Below are positions 33,140-41,760 of a DNA stretch of 64,000 nt, piece after piece. The position numbers were made by a program, and so were the translations under genes. The stretch is from Asticcacaulis sp. EMRT-3 (GTDB lineage Bacteria; Pseudomonadota; Alphaproteobacteria; Caulobacterales; Caulobacteraceae): contig NZ_JASERT010000001.1 of assembly GCF_030027245.1 (NCBI RefSeq), positions 2,596,501 to 2,660,500 on the forward strand, written 5' to 3'. Position 1 is the stretch's first letter. Every line of letters begins with the position of its first letter. The notes under the pieces were generated by a model that worked only from the letters and a program-made list of their open reading frames with translations, did not search any database and was not told the DNA's origin.

Positions 33140-34317
33140 GCTTCCTGCCCTATGGCCGCCAGTCGATTGACGATACCGACATCGCGGCGGTGGTGGCGGC
33201 GCTGCAATCCGATTTCCTGACCACCGGCCCGCTGGTTGATCAGTTTGAGCAGGCGCTGGCGCAAACCGTGGGGGCGCAGGAAGCCGTGGTGGTGTCTAAC
33301 GGCACAGCCGCCCTGCATCTGGCGGTGATGAGCGAAAATTTAAGCCCAAAGGATGTGGTGATCGTGCCCGCCATCACCTTTGCCGCCACGGCCAATGCGG
33401 TGGCCTATTGCGGGGCGCAGGTGGTCTTCGGCGATGTCGATCCGCTGACCGGGCTGATGAGCGATGAGGGCTTTGACGCGGCGCTTGAGCTGATCGCGCG
33501 CGACTATGCCGATCACCGCTTTGCCGGGGTGATTCCGGTGCATTATGCCGGGCGGACGGTCGATCTGACGCACATCGCCGAGGTGGCCGGAATGCACGGC
33601 GCTTTTGTGATCGAGGACGCCTGCCATGCGCTCGGCTCGGTGGGGCCGCAAGGCCGGGTGGGATCATGCGCGGCGTCCGACATGGCCTGTTTTTCGTTTC
33701 ATCCGGTCAAGACCCTGACGACGGGCGAGGGTGGGGCGATCACGCTCAATGATCCGGTGCGAGCACGCCGTCTGAGAGCCCTGCGTTCGCATGGCATCGA
33801 GCGCGATCCGGCGCATTTCGTGGCTGAGGAGCGCGGTCCGTGGGTCTATGAGATGCAGGCACTGGGCTATAATTACCGCCTGCCTGATCTGAATTGCGCG
33901 CTGGGCCTGTCGCAGTTGCAGCGCCTTGCCCACTTTGCCGAACGGCGCGCAAAGCTGGTGGGGCAATATCAGAAGGCGCTGGGCGCGTCCAACCTGCCGG
34001 TGCGCTGGGCAGCGCCCTTGCCGGGTGAGACGCCGGTGTTTCACCTGTTTGCCGTATCGATTGATTTTGCCGGTCTGGGCATGACGCGCGAAGCCGTGAT
34101 GGAGGCCTTGCGGGCGCGCGGTATCGGCACGCAGGTGCATTATATCCCCGTGCCGGACATGCCCTATTGGCAGCATAATGCGCTCGGCAAACGTGATCTT
34201 CCGGGTACGGAGCAATTTTACACCACCACCCTGTCCCTGCCTTTGTTCGCCGATATGAGCGATGATGATCCGGCGCGCGTGGTGGCGGCCTTAAGCGAGG
34301 TTTTGCATGGCTCTTGA
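33136..34317 (+). CDS. pseC: UDP-4-amino-4,6-dideoxy-N-acetyl-altrosamine transaminase PseC
   Basis: 393 residues of the DegT/DnrJ fold-type I aminotransferase family. It opens with FLPYGRQSIDDTDIAAVVAALQSDFLTTGP as PseC enzymes do. The PLP lysine lies in MACFSFHPVKTLTTGEGGAI, and the acidic cofactor contact is VIEDACHALGS. It aminates the 4-keto product of PseB. It overlaps pseB by 4 bp and pseI by 11 bp. Confidence 0.95.
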   Translation: MSFLPYGRQSIDDTDIAAVVAALQSDFLTTGPLVDQFEQALAQTVGAQEAVVVSNGTAALHLAVMSENLSPKDVVIVPAITFAATANAVAYCGAQVVFGDVDPLTGLMSDEGFDAALELIARDYADHRFAGVIPVHYAGRTVDLTHIAEVAGMHGAFVIEDACHALGSVGPQGRVGSCAASDMACFSFHPVKTLTTGEGGAITLNDPVRARRLRALRSHGIERDPAHFVAEERGPWVYEMQALGYNYRLPDLNCALGLSQLQRLAHFAERRAKLVGQYQKALGASNLPVRWAAPLPGETPVFHLFAVSIDFAGLGMTREAVMEALRARGIGTQVHYIPVPDMPYWQHNALGKRDLPGTEQFYTTTLSLPLFADMSDDDPARVVAALSEVLHGS

Positions 34318-35356
34318 AGTCACGATAGCGGGCCGCAAAATCGGTGCCGGTCACGAGCCCTATATTATCTGCGAATTGTCGGGCAATCATAATGGCTCGC
34401 TGGAGCGCGCCCTGGCCCTGGTCGATGCCGCCGCCGCCACGGGCTGCGATGCCATCAAGCTGCAAACCTATACGGCCGACACCATCACCATGACATCTGA
34501 CCGGCCGGAATTCTTCATTCATGGCGGGCCGTGGGATGGCCGCGCCCTGCATGATCTTTATAATGAGGCCCATACGCCGTGGGACTGGCATGAGGCTCTG
34601 TTTGCGCGCGCTCGCCAGCACGGCGTCACCATGTTTTCATCGCCGTTTGATGAAACCGCTATCGACCTGCTCGAAAGCTTAAACGCGCCCGCCTATAAGA
34701 TCGCCTCGTTTGAGCTGGTTGATCTGCCGCTCGTCGCCTGCGCGGCCTCGAAAGGCAAGCCGCTCATCATGTCCACCGGCATGGCCAATGCCGCCGAGAT
34801 CGACGCTGCCGTCCAGACGGCGCGCAAATTCGGTTCGGGGGAGATCATCCTGTTGCACTGTGTGTCCAACTATCCGTCCGATATTGCCGACGCCAATGTG
34901 CGCACCGTACCTGATCTGGGCGCAAAGTTTGGCTGCGTGTCGGGACTGTCGGATCACACCCACGGCGTCGCGGCGTCGGTGGCGGCGATTGCGCTCGGCG
35001 GAGCGGTGATTGAAAAGCATTTCACCCTGGCCAGATCGGATGGCGGGCCGGATGCGTCGTTTTCACTCGAACCGGCGGAATTTACCGCTCTGGTACGCGA
35101 TTGCAAGGATGCGTGGAAGGCGCTGGGCCACGTCCATTACGATACTCTGGGTACGGAACAAGGCTCGAAAACCTTCCGCCGTTCGCTGTATGTGGTCAGG
35201 GATGTCAAGGCTGGCGAGGTGCTGACCAAGGACAATATCCGCTCGATCCGTCCGGGTTTGGGTCTTTCACCTGCCCGCCTGTGGAATGTACTGGGCAAGG
35301 TAGCCACGCGCGATCTGGTGCGCGGGGAACCTCTGGCGATGGATATGGTAGGTTAG
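34307..35356 (+). CDS. pseI: Pseudaminic acid synthase PseI
   Basis: 349 residues, the normal length. The NeuB-type TIM barrel shows YIICELSGNHNGSLERAL, DAIKLQTYTADTITM, IKIASFEL-like YKIASFELVDLPLV, IMSTGMANAAEID, LLHCVSNYPS and GLSDHTHG. A C-terminal SAF domain (SLYVVRDVKAGEVLTKDNIRSIRPG) follows. It condenses the 6-deoxy-altrose diacetamido sugar with phosphoenolpyruvate. It ends 3 bp before the convergent DUF4019 gene. Confidence 0.95.
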   Translation: MALEVTIAGRKIGAGHEPYIICELSGNHNGSLERALALVDAAAATGCDAIKLQTYTADTITMTSDRPEFFIHGGPWDGRALHDLYNEAHTPWDWHEALFARARQHGVTMFSSPFDETAIDLLESLNAPAYKIASFELVDLPLVACAASKGKPLIMSTGMANAAEIDAAVQTARKFGSGEIILLHCVSNYPSDIADANVRTVPDLGAKFGCVSGLSDHTHGVAASVAAIALGGAVIEKHFTLARSDGGPDASFSLEPAEFTALVRDCKDAWKALGHVHYDTLGTEQGSKTFRRSLYVVRDVKAGEVLTKDNIRSIRPGLGLSPARLWNVLGKVATRDLVRGEPLAMDMVG

Positions 35357-35359
35357 ACA

Positions 35360-35965
35360 TCAATTTGCTGAATAATTGGGGCAATTTGTCGATAATGATG
35401 TCCAGAGTTGATCGAGGGTGGCCCGTGATTTGGTGCGTTCTATGTCTTTGGCATCGGCATTGCTGATAAAATTGCTCTCTTCACGCATCAGCTTAAAATC
35501 ATCATTTTCAGATTTTTGGTAAAATACAAGATAACCACATTCACGATCAATATTTGCAAACTTGCCTGCAATGTCGACAGCGACATAGATACCTGGAAAG
35601 GGCGCGTCGGCAGGGTCTTTGGTCCAAGTTATTTTCAATACGGTTCTTTGCTTGGTGGAGCCCGCCTGCTCAAGGAAATTACGATTGTTTTTTGCAAACT
35701 CATCGTAAGTTTGATTTTGCTGATCGATTGGTGCCATCATGTCATAAGCTTGCTTATATTCGCCATTGTCTATGGCTGCAAAATAGCGCTGCACCGCAAA
35801 TGTAACGGATTTGAATTCCGCTTCTGAGGGGAGCCATCCTTTCGCGGAGTCAGTGGTAATATTGACCTCGCGCCAAGGTTTATTCAAAGTTGCGGATGCG
35901 GTCTGGGCGTCTGTCGCGCCCACAATCGCAGATACTGCAAAGCATAAAACGATATATAATTTCAT
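35360..35965 (-). CDS. DUF4019-domain exported protein, AT-rich gene
   Basis: 201 residues from the ATG at 35965, giving a signal peptide (MKLYIVLCFAVSAIVGATDAQ). The DUF4019 domain is recognisable in VQRYFAAIDNGEYKQAYDMMAP, YDEFAKNNRNFLEQAGSTKQRTVLKITWTKDPADAPFPGIYVAVDI and GYLVFYQKSENDDFKLMREESNFI. The function of the domain is unknown. Base use is clearly more AT-rich than in neighbouring genes, suggesting recent acquisition. A run of ten G lies six bases before the start codon, in the ribosome-binding position. An upstream in-frame ATG at 36010 would read through that run. Confidence 0.8.
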   Translation of the reverse strand: MKLYIVLCFAVSAIVGATDAQTASATLNKPWREVNITTDSAKGWLPSEAEFKSVTFAVQRYFAAIDNGEYKQAYDMMAPIDQQNQTYDEFAKNNRNFLEQAGSTKQRTVLKITWTKDPADAPFPGIYVAVDIAGKFANIDRECGYLVFYQKSENDDFKLMREESNFISNADAKDIERTKSRATLDQLWTSLSTNCPNYSAN

Positions 35966-35970
35966 GACGT

Positions 35971-35980
35971 CCCCCCCCCC
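35971..35980. repeat. C10/G10 homopolymer tract at the DUF4019 start
   Basis: Ten consecutive C on the plus strand, hence ten G on the coding strand, six bases before the ATG. It is the longest G/C homopolymer I noticed in the window. Confidence 0.95.
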
Positions 35981-36027
35981 ATTCAGTCTTTCAACATTCC
36001 TATAGGCCATAGCCTAAAGTCAAGGGA

Positions 36028-36888
36028 TCAACTTGGCGTACCAAACCGGCCCGCCTGATAATCGGCATAGGCCTGATGGATTTCGGCGGCGGTGTTCATC
36101 ACGAACGGGCCGTGGGCCACGATCGGCTCATTGATCGGTTCGGCATGACCGAACAGCACAACGGCGTCGCCAATGGCTTCGATGTCGACCACGTCGCCTT
36201 CGCCAAATTCGACCAGACGTTCACGCACGGCATCGACGCCATTGACCGCCACATCGCCGCGCACCACATAGCAGAAGACATCGCGGTTTTGCAGACCGTC
36301 AAAACGGATGCGCCCGCCGGGTTTGAGCACCAGCCAGCTCATGAAAACGCCGGTCAGGGATTGGATCGGCCCGTGCTGGCCCTGCCATTCGCCCGCCACC
36401 AGATGCAGGGCGCATTTGCCATCATCAAGAACCGGAATGGCGTTGGCCTGCACGCCGGTATAGCGCGGCGCGGTCATTTTCAGCTTTGCGGGCAGATTGA
36501 TCCATAGTTGCAGGATTTCCAGCGGCCCGCCCGCCTGTTTGAAGCGTTCGGGCGACACTTCTTCGTGGACGAGGCCCGATCCCGCCGTCATCCACTGCAC
36601 GCCGCCCTTTTCGATGATGCTTTCATGACCGCCTGAATCGCGGTGCGCCAGTTCACCCTCAAGGATGAAGGTCACCGTCTCGAAGCCGCGATGCGGGTGC
36701 GGGCCAAAGGGCAGGCCCCTGTTGCCCGGCGCATAGGTTTGCGGCCCGTGGTGATTGAGGAATAAAAACGCGCCCACATGGCCCAGATGCGGGCCGGGCA
36801 GGGGGCGGCGCGTCACCAGATCGCCGATGTCGTCACGATAGGCTTCATGCAGGGCGAGAACGGGTTTGGATGCGATCATAGACCCCAT
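36028..36888 (-). CDS. Pirin-family protein
   Basis: 286 residues from the ATG at 36888 (GAGGG six bases upstream); ATGs at 36879 and 36900 are also in frame. Two cupin domains are present, with the N-terminal pirin metal site HPHRGFETVTFILEGELAHRDS...GGVQWMTAGSGLVHEE supplying His and Glu ligands. Bacterial pirins include quercetinase-like dioxygenases and redox-sensing regulators; the target here is unknown. It sits between the halves of the pseudaminic acid locus with no evident link to it. Confidence 0.9.
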   Translation of the reverse strand: MGSMIASKPVLALHEAYRDDIGDLVTRRPLPGPHLGHVGAFLFLNHHGPQTYAPGNRGLPFGPHPHRGFETVTFILEGELAHRDSGGHESIIEKGGVQWMTAGSGLVHEEVSPERFKQAGGPLEILQLWINLPAKLKMTAPRYTGVQANAIPVLDDGKCALHLVAGEWQGQHGPIQSLTGVFMSWLVLKPGGRIRFDGLQNRDVFCYVVRGDVAVNGVDAVRERLVEFGEGDVVDIEAIGDAVVLFGHAEPINEPIVAHGPFVMNTAAEIHQAYADYQAGRFGTPS

Positions 36889-37011
36889 GTAGGCCCTCAT
36901 GTCGATCAGGCAAGAGGTGTGTCATGATTAGGCCATCTGTCTGGCGCTTTATTCAGCCTGCGTTCAGCTTGGCGAGCCTATAGAACAGCCAGCTTTCCCG
37001 TTTGATGAGTC

Positions 37012-37602
37012 ATGACCATGCGTATTGCTCTCCTTCTGGCCCTTGGCCTCGCCGCTGTCGCCCAGCCGGTTCTGGCGCAGAGCGCTTACGACAATCCCAA
37101 TGACGGCTATCCCGGCGCGCAGCCGCAGTTTCAGCGTTACAGCGGTGCGCAGAATACTGGCGATGCTTATGAGCAGGGCCGGGCCGATCAGGCGCGCGCC
37201 GATGATGGCGCGCCTGCGCAGGGTCGCCACTATGACGGCTATTGCTATGCCCGCAAGGATCAGGCCTCGGCCACCGGCGCCATTGCCGGCGCGGCGCTCG
37301 GCGGGGTGATCGCCAACGGCGCTTCCGGGCGCTGGGATCGCGGCTCTAACACAGTGGCCGGTGCGCTGCTGGGCGCGGTTCTGGGGTCGAGCGTCGGGCG
37401 TTCCAGTATCGATTGCTATGATGGCGACTATTATCCGTATGACGCCGGTTATTACGCGCCGCCGCCACCGCCCGTCGGCTATTCGGTCGTCTATTTCAAC
37501 AGCCGCCCGTCCTATGGCTATCACTATGTGTACCGGTCTTATGGTCGGGGCTATGGCTGGGATCATGGCTGGGGCGGGCGCGGCTTTCATCATCGCTGGT
37601 AA
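37012..37602 (+). CDS. Glycine-zipper exported protein with Tyr/Gly-rich tail
   Basis: 196 residues; ATG at 37012, with another at 37018. A signal peptide (MTMRIALLLALGLAAVAQPVLAQ) precedes a polar region rich in Gln, Asp and Ala. A glycine-zipper 2TM helix pair follows (ATGAIAGAALGGVIAN, TVAGALLGAVLGSSVG) flanked by two cysteines, then a tail of Tyr, Gly, Pro and His (YYAPPPPPVGYS, GYGWDHGWGGRGFHHRW). Proteins of this type are common in Caulobacteraceae envelopes; no function is established. Confidence 0.82.
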   Translation: MTMRIALLLALGLAAVAQPVLAQSAYDNPNDGYPGAQPQFQRYSGAQNTGDAYEQGRADQARADDGAPAQGRHYDGYCYARKDQASATGAIAGAALGGVIANGASGRWDRGSNTVAGALLGAVLGSSVGRSSIDCYDGDYYPYDAGYYAPPPPPVGYSVVYFNSRPSYGYHYVYRSYGRGYGWDHGWGGRGFHHRW

Positions 37603-37620
37603 GCTGCTAAATCAGCGCCT

Positions 37621-38262
37621 ATGGATGCGTTGAACACTGCCCTTTTCTGGCTCGACTATGCGGCTGTCGCTGTCTTTGCTGCCACTGGCGCACTGGCGGC
37701 GGCGCGCCTGCGTCAGGATTTCATCACCTTCACCTTTTTCGCCGCCATCACCGGCGTCGGCGGCGGCACCCTGCGCGATCTTTTGATCGGCGCGCCGGTC
37801 TTCTGGGTGCATCGCCCCGGCTATATCATGGTGTGCGTGGCGATGGCGGGGCTGATCTGGTTCGTCGGCGGGCGCGGCTGGCGTTTCCGGGCGCTGCTGT
37901 GGCTCGATGCTCTGGGCATGGCCGCCTATGCGGTGGTTGGCACGGCCAAGGCGCTCAGTCTCGGTGTGCCGCCGTTTTCGGCCATGATCATGGGGGTGCT
38001 GACCACGGCGTTTGGCGGGGTGATCCGCGATGTGCTGGCGGGTGAGCCCAATCTTCTGCTGCGCCGTGACATCTACATCACCGCCGCGCTTTTGGGCGCA
38101 GCCACCTTTGCGGGCTTAAAGCTGACGGGTTTGAGCTTCTGGCCTGCGGCGATTCCGGCGTTCGTGCTGGCCTTTGGCCTGCGGGCGGCGGCTATTCGTT
38201 TCCATCTCAGACTGCCCGCTTTTCAGGGCGCGCAGAAAGACCTGCCGTCCCATCATTCCTGA
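37621..38262 (+). CDS. TRIC-type cation channel family protein (UPF0126/YadS-like)
   Basis: 213 residues with seven hydrophobic segments in two internal repeats. Each carries the family signature: FFAAITGVGGGTLRDLLIG in the first and IMGVLTTAFGGVIRDVLAG in the second, with PVFWVHRP and NLLLRRDIYITAALLGA following. Structures of prokaryotic TRIC relatives show potassium-conducting trimers. It begins 18 bp after the glycine-zipper gene and is followed after 14 bp by the DUF302 gene. Confidence 0.9.
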   Translation: MDALNTALFWLDYAAVAVFAATGALAAARLRQDFITFTFFAAITGVGGGTLRDLLIGAPVFWVHRPGYIMVCVAMAGLIWFVGGRGWRFRALLWLDALGMAAYAVVGTAKALSLGVPPFSAMIMGVLTTAFGGVIRDVLAGEPNLLLRRDIYITAALLGAATFAGLKLTGLSFWPAAIPAFVLAFGLRAAAIRFHLRLPAFQGAQKDLPSHHS

Positions 38263-38276
38263 ACAGGAGATTTCCG

Positions 38277-38660
38277 ATGAAATATATTGTTGAAAGCAGC
38301 AAAAGCGTCGATCAGGCCGTGGCCGCCCTGCACGAGGCCGTGCCCGCTCACGGTTTCGGCATTCTGCATATTCATAATCTGAAGGAGACGATGGCCAAAA
38401 AGGGCGTCGCTTTCGACCACGAATGCCAGATTCTCGATGTCTGCAATCCCGGCAAGGCCAGGGCGGTCTTGAGCGAGGACATGACGATGAGCCTTGTCCT
38501 GCCGTGCAAGCTTTCGGTGTATGAAGAGGGCGGCAAGACCCATATCGGCATGGTGCGGCCCACCGCCCTGCTGGGCGCGATGAGCGATTCCCCCGGCATG
38601 GCCGAGGTCGCCAAAGAGGTCGAGGCGACGCTGACCGCGATTATTGACGCTGCGAAATAA
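38277..38660 (+). CDS. DUF302-domain protein
   Basis: 127 residues, one DUF302 domain: MKYIVESSKSVDQAVAALHEAVPAHGFGILHIHNLKETMAKKG, FDHECQILDVCNPGKARAVL, MSLVLPCKLSVYEEGGKTHIGMVRPTALL. There is no signal peptide. A good AGGAG precedes the start. The domain's role is unknown, though it often accompanies redox or metal genes. Its last 20 bases overlap the 3' end of pseF on the opposite strand. Confidence 0.9.
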   Translation: MKYIVESSKSVDQAVAALHEAVPAHGFGILHIHNLKETMAKKGVAFDHECQILDVCNPGKARAVLSEDMTMSLVLPCKLSVYEEGGKTHIGMVRPTALLGAMSDSPGMAEVAKEVEATLTAIIDAAK

Positions 38661-39339
38661 GCACGCGGAAGGCTTGCTCGGCCACCTCCCAGTCTTCGGG
38701 CGTGTCAATATCGACCACCAGATTACGCGGCAGGATAACCGGTGCGGAAATCGGTGAAAAGGTGATCTCGCCCCTCAGCCAGGCCTCGCTCCAGCCCCAG
38801 TAGAACTGCGCGGCGTCATGAAAGGCCGGTTCCAGATCCTGTGAGCGCTTCATCAGGTTTTCCGGCCAGAACATGTCAAGCCCGCCATCTGCCGTCTGGC
38901 GCAGGGCGCGCTGGATCGGAAAGGCGTAGGAGGTGACGGAAAAAGCGAAGCGCTTGCCCGGTTGTTGCAGGGCGTTCCAGCCCTCTTTCAGCTTGTCGGG
39001 ATCGAGAAAAGGGGCGGTGGCGTAGATGCAGCAGCAGGCATCGGCGGCTTCGCCCTGTTCGGCCAGCCATTGTAAGGCGTGAACGATGACCGGCCCCGTG
39101 CCGGCGTGGTCATTGGCCAGTTCGGCGGGGCGCATGAAGGGGGTTTCGGCGCCGTGTTCGCGCGCCACGGCGGCGATTTCGTCGTCATCGGTCGAGACGA
39201 TGATGCGCTCGAACAGGCCACTGGCCTGTGCCGCCCGGATCGCATAGCTGATCATCGGCTGGCCGTGAAACAACTTGATATTCTTGCGCGGAATGCGTTT
39301 TGAGCCGCCGCGCGCCGGGATGACGGCCACCTTTTTCAT
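38641..39339 (-). CDS. pseF: Pseudaminic acid cytidylyltransferase PseF
   Basis: 232 residues. The CTP-binding motif is VIPARGGSKRIPRKNIKLFHGQPMI at the N-terminus, and further signatures are IIVSTDDDEIAAVA, AADACCCIYATAPFLDP and LVVDIDTPEDWEVAEQAF. It activates pseudaminic acid to CMP-Pse. Its start overlaps the stop of the PhyH-like gene by 4 bp (ATGA), which ties that dioxygenase to the pathway. Confidence 0.95.
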   Translation of the reverse strand: MKKVAVIPARGGSKRIPRKNIKLFHGQPMISYAIRAAQASGLFERIIVSTDDDEIAAVAREHGAETPFMRPAELANDHAGTGPVIVHALQWLAEQGEAADACCCIYATAPFLDPDKLKEGWNALQQPGKRFAFSVTSYAFPIQRALRQTADGGLDMFWPENLMKRSQDLEPAFHDAAQFYWGWSEAWLRGEITFSPISAPVILPRNLVVDIDTPEDWEVAEQAFRVLISQRQ

Positions 39340-40265
39340 GCCATCACCAGTTTGTTGATATAGGGGTCACGGCCTGCAAGCGGCAGGCGCTCGCTACCAC
39401 GCGGACAAAAGGGCGACGGATAGAGATTATATTCGATGGCCAGCAGCAGGCGTGGTTCATCGACCGGCAACTGCCCCTTGTGAAAGCCATAGACATCTTC
39501 GAGAAACCACGAACCGGCGGGGCCGGTGATGCGCGCGATGGACGCCTCGCCAAAGGTGGCGGCAATGGCCTCGTCGGTCTGGGCGCGGCCCGTATCGAGG
39601 CGACGGTCGCGGTGGGAGCCGCGCACGAATCTGTGCGGGCCGGACGCTTCATCAACATCGGTGAGATAATAGAAGGCTTTGAAATTTCGGGCGCAATCAT
39701 AATCGCGGTGGAAGCGCTGCACGCTTTTGGCGGTTTCGCGGCCTGGGTAAGACCAGGTGATGCCGATATTATCGATCACCGGCTTGCAGCCCATATAGGC
39801 CTCGGCGACGGCCAGTATGTCGGGCTGGTTCATCAGGGCGGCCATGTGCGGCGCGCGCAGGGTTTCGTTCCAGCTATAATAGCCGATATTGATTTCGTCC
39901 GAAGGCGGAGCATCCCAGCGAAAGCTGCCAAGATGCGGCCGGTAGGGGTCATGGCAGGGGGTGGCTTTAAAATAGGTCACCAGATCGGCCAGCCAGCCGG
40001 GATCGATGGCGGGCTGCATATCGGTGACGCCCTCTTCGCGCAATTGCTCAAGCAAAGCCCTCGCCCGCGCTGACAGTTTCAGACCGGGCGTTTTTGGCGC
40101 AAAGGCGGACAGGGTTTGCACCAGGGCCTGGCGCTGGCCCAAGCCCAGCACGGGCAGCAGGTCATAGGCGATGTTGCGACTGTCTGTGCGCGCCCGCCCG
40201 GCGAAATGGCGGAGGCTGGGTATGCGCGTTTTCAGGCGCTCGGAAAAGGTAATCTTGTCGCCCAT
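39336..40265 (-). CDS. PhyH-type (phytanoyl-CoA dioxygenase family) 2OG-Fe(II) oxygenase
   Basis: 309 residues. The iron-binding HxD is His186/Asp188 in QRFHRDYD, with the distal His in YGFHKGQL and the 2OG-binding Arg probably in PRLLLAIEYNLYP. The region ARNFKAFYYLTDVDEASGPHRFVRGSHRDRRL is typical of the family. Members hydroxylate acyl-CoA, ACP- or carrier-bound substrates as well as sugars. It is coupled to pseF by a 4-bp overlap and lies 17 bp after the acyl carrier protein gene, so an acyl or sugar hydroxylation in the pseudaminic acid pathway is likely; the substrate is unknown. Confidence 0.85.
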   Translation of the reverse strand: MGDKITFSERLKTRIPSLRHFAGRARTDSRNIAYDLLPVLGLGQRQALVQTLSAFAPKTPGLKLSARARALLEQLREEGVTDMQPAIDPGWLADLVTYFKATPCHDPYRPHLGSFRWDAPPSDEINIGYYSWNETLRAPHMAALMNQPDILAVAEAYMGCKPVIDNIGITWSYPGRETAKSVQRFHRDYDCARNFKAFYYLTDVDEASGPHRFVRGSHRDRRLDTGRAQTDEAIAATFGEASIARITGPAGSWFLEDVYGFHKGQLPVDEPRLLLAIEYNLYPSPFCPRGSERLPLAGRDPYINKLVMA

Positions 40266-40282
40266 CAAAGCGTTCGGGCGTT

Positions 40283-40504
40283 TTACAGATCGACCAGGGC
40301 GGCCAGATCGTCGAGGGTTTTGGCGTCTTTCAGCTTGTCGCTATCCACCGCCTTGCCCAGATCGGCATCGACCATAGCGACAAAGGTGATGACCGACAAG
40401 GAATCCCAGTTGCCGACATCGTCGATCTTTTCCTCTCCGGTCAGGCCGGACGGATCGGCTTCGAGAATGTCCGCGACGGCGGCGATAAAGGCGGGCTTGT
40501 CCAT
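40283..40504 (-). CDS. Acyl carrier protein, pathway-dedicated
   Basis: 73 residues, four-helix ACP pattern with the phosphopantetheine-attachment Ser35 in GNWDSLSVITFV. It is short and acidic, as ACPs are. It is not in a fatty-acid gene context and is the first gene of the minus-strand group ACP-PhyH-pseF, divergent from the ketosynthase-led group 188 bp away. A dedicated carrier for a small acyl unit is the simplest reading. Confidence 0.9.
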   Translation of the reverse strand: MDKPAFIAAVADILEADPSGLTGEEKIDDVGNWDSLSVITFVAMVDADLGKAVDSDKLKDAKTLDDLAALVDL

Positions 40505-40692
40505 GACGAAATCCTTGCAAAAGAGGCGAAACCGGCCGGTGATGCGACCGCGAATCGTGTGATCATAGCTAAGACTCTATCCCTCAATATAAGCTTAATA
40601 TTGCGCGAGCAGAACGTGCGATCTTAACCCTTTTTAAGCTTCGCTGACTATGATGCGAATCGCAGTCGGCCTTGCAGGCCAGGGAGGTATCT

Positions 40693-41760
40693 ATGCCCGA
40701 AACCCATCTGGATGGGATCGCCTTTCGCGGCGTTCGCGCCTGCGTTCCGGCTCAGTCGCGCACGCTCGAAGACGAAAACCTGATCGATACCGAGGCCGAG
40801 CGCGAACGGCTGATGAAATCGATCGGTGTGCGTTCGCGCCATATTGCCCGCCCCGAGGTCATGACCTCCGATCTGTGCCATAAGGCGGCCGACGGCCTGC
40901 TCGACCAGCTTGGCTGGGCGCGCGACACGGTGGATGTGTTGATCTTCGTCACCCAAAGCGCCGACTATGTGATCCCGGCCACGGCCTGCGTTTTGCAAAC
41001 GCGCCTGGGCCTGGGTTCATGCCTGGCTTTCGATGTCAATCTCGGCTGTTCGGGCTATCCATACGGCCTGTGGCTGGCAGCCAGCCTACTCAAAAGCGTC
41101 AGCGTCAGCGGACGGCCAGCACGGGCGCTTATTCTGGCTGGTGATATATCTTCGGCGCGCATGGTGCCCGGTGATCGCAGCGTCATTCCGCTGTTTGGCG
41201 ACGCCGGCACGGCCACGGCGCTGGAAACCGACCCGGACGCCAAACCCATGCACGGCGTTTTCGGTACGGATGGCGCGGGCGCAGAACACATCATCATCAA
41301 GGCGGGCGCGCTCAAGGGGTCGTTGCTGCCGCAGCGCGAAGCCATGAGCGAGGAGGCCTTCGAGCAGCTTTACCGCGATTCACGCCTGTATCTGAACGGC
41401 ACTGAGGTTTTTAACTTCACGCTGAAAAACGTGCCGCCGCTGGTTCAGGCCATTTTTGATGCGGCCGCCGTTTCCATTGACGATGTCGATTATGTCGTCT
41501 TCCATCAGGCCAATACCTTCATGCTCAACCATCTGCGCAAGAAATCGGGCCTGCCGGAAGACAAGGTGCCGATCGCCATGGAAACCTTCGGCAATACCTC
41601 ATCGGCCTCGATTCCGCTGACCCTGTGCGCGCGCCTGTCTGACGCCCTGACTGAGCCGCGCGAACTGGTCTTTATCGGTTTTGGCGTCGGCTGGTCGTGG
41701 GGCGCGATGAAGCTGTCAGTCAGTGGCATTCCCGCGCCGCAGATCGATGACTATGGCTGA
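40693..41760 (+). CDS. KAS III-like (FabH/HMG-CoA synthase-like) ketoacyl synthase
   Basis: 355 residues; AGGGAGG lies ahead of the ATG at 40693. Thiolase-fold motifs: active-site Cys119 in NLGCSGYPYGL, His in YVVFHQANTFML, Asn in FGNTSSASIPLTL. Further sequence such as SIGVRSRHIARPE and FVTQSADYVIPATA is typical of the FabH superfamily. It joins an acyl-CoA to an ACP-bound malonyl unit or transfers acyl groups. The dedicated ACP is divergent and adjacent; the Rieske gene overlaps the 3' end by 8 bp. Confidence 0.9.
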   Translation: MPETHLDGIAFRGVRACVPAQSRTLEDENLIDTEAERERLMKSIGVRSRHIARPEVMTSDLCHKAADGLLDQLGWARDTVDVLIFVTQSADYVIPATACVLQTRLGLGSCLAFDVNLGCSGYPYGLWLAASLLKSVSVSGRPARALILAGDISSARMVPGDRSVIPLFGDAGTATALETDPDAKPMHGVFGTDGAGAEHIIIKAGALKGSLLPQREAMSEEAFEQLYRDSRLYLNGTEVFNFTLKNVPPLVQAIFDAAAVSIDDVDYVVFHQANTFMLNHLRKKSGLPEDKVPIAMETFGNTSSASIPLTLCARLSDALTEPRELVFIGFGVGWSWGAMKLSVSGIPAPQIDDYG

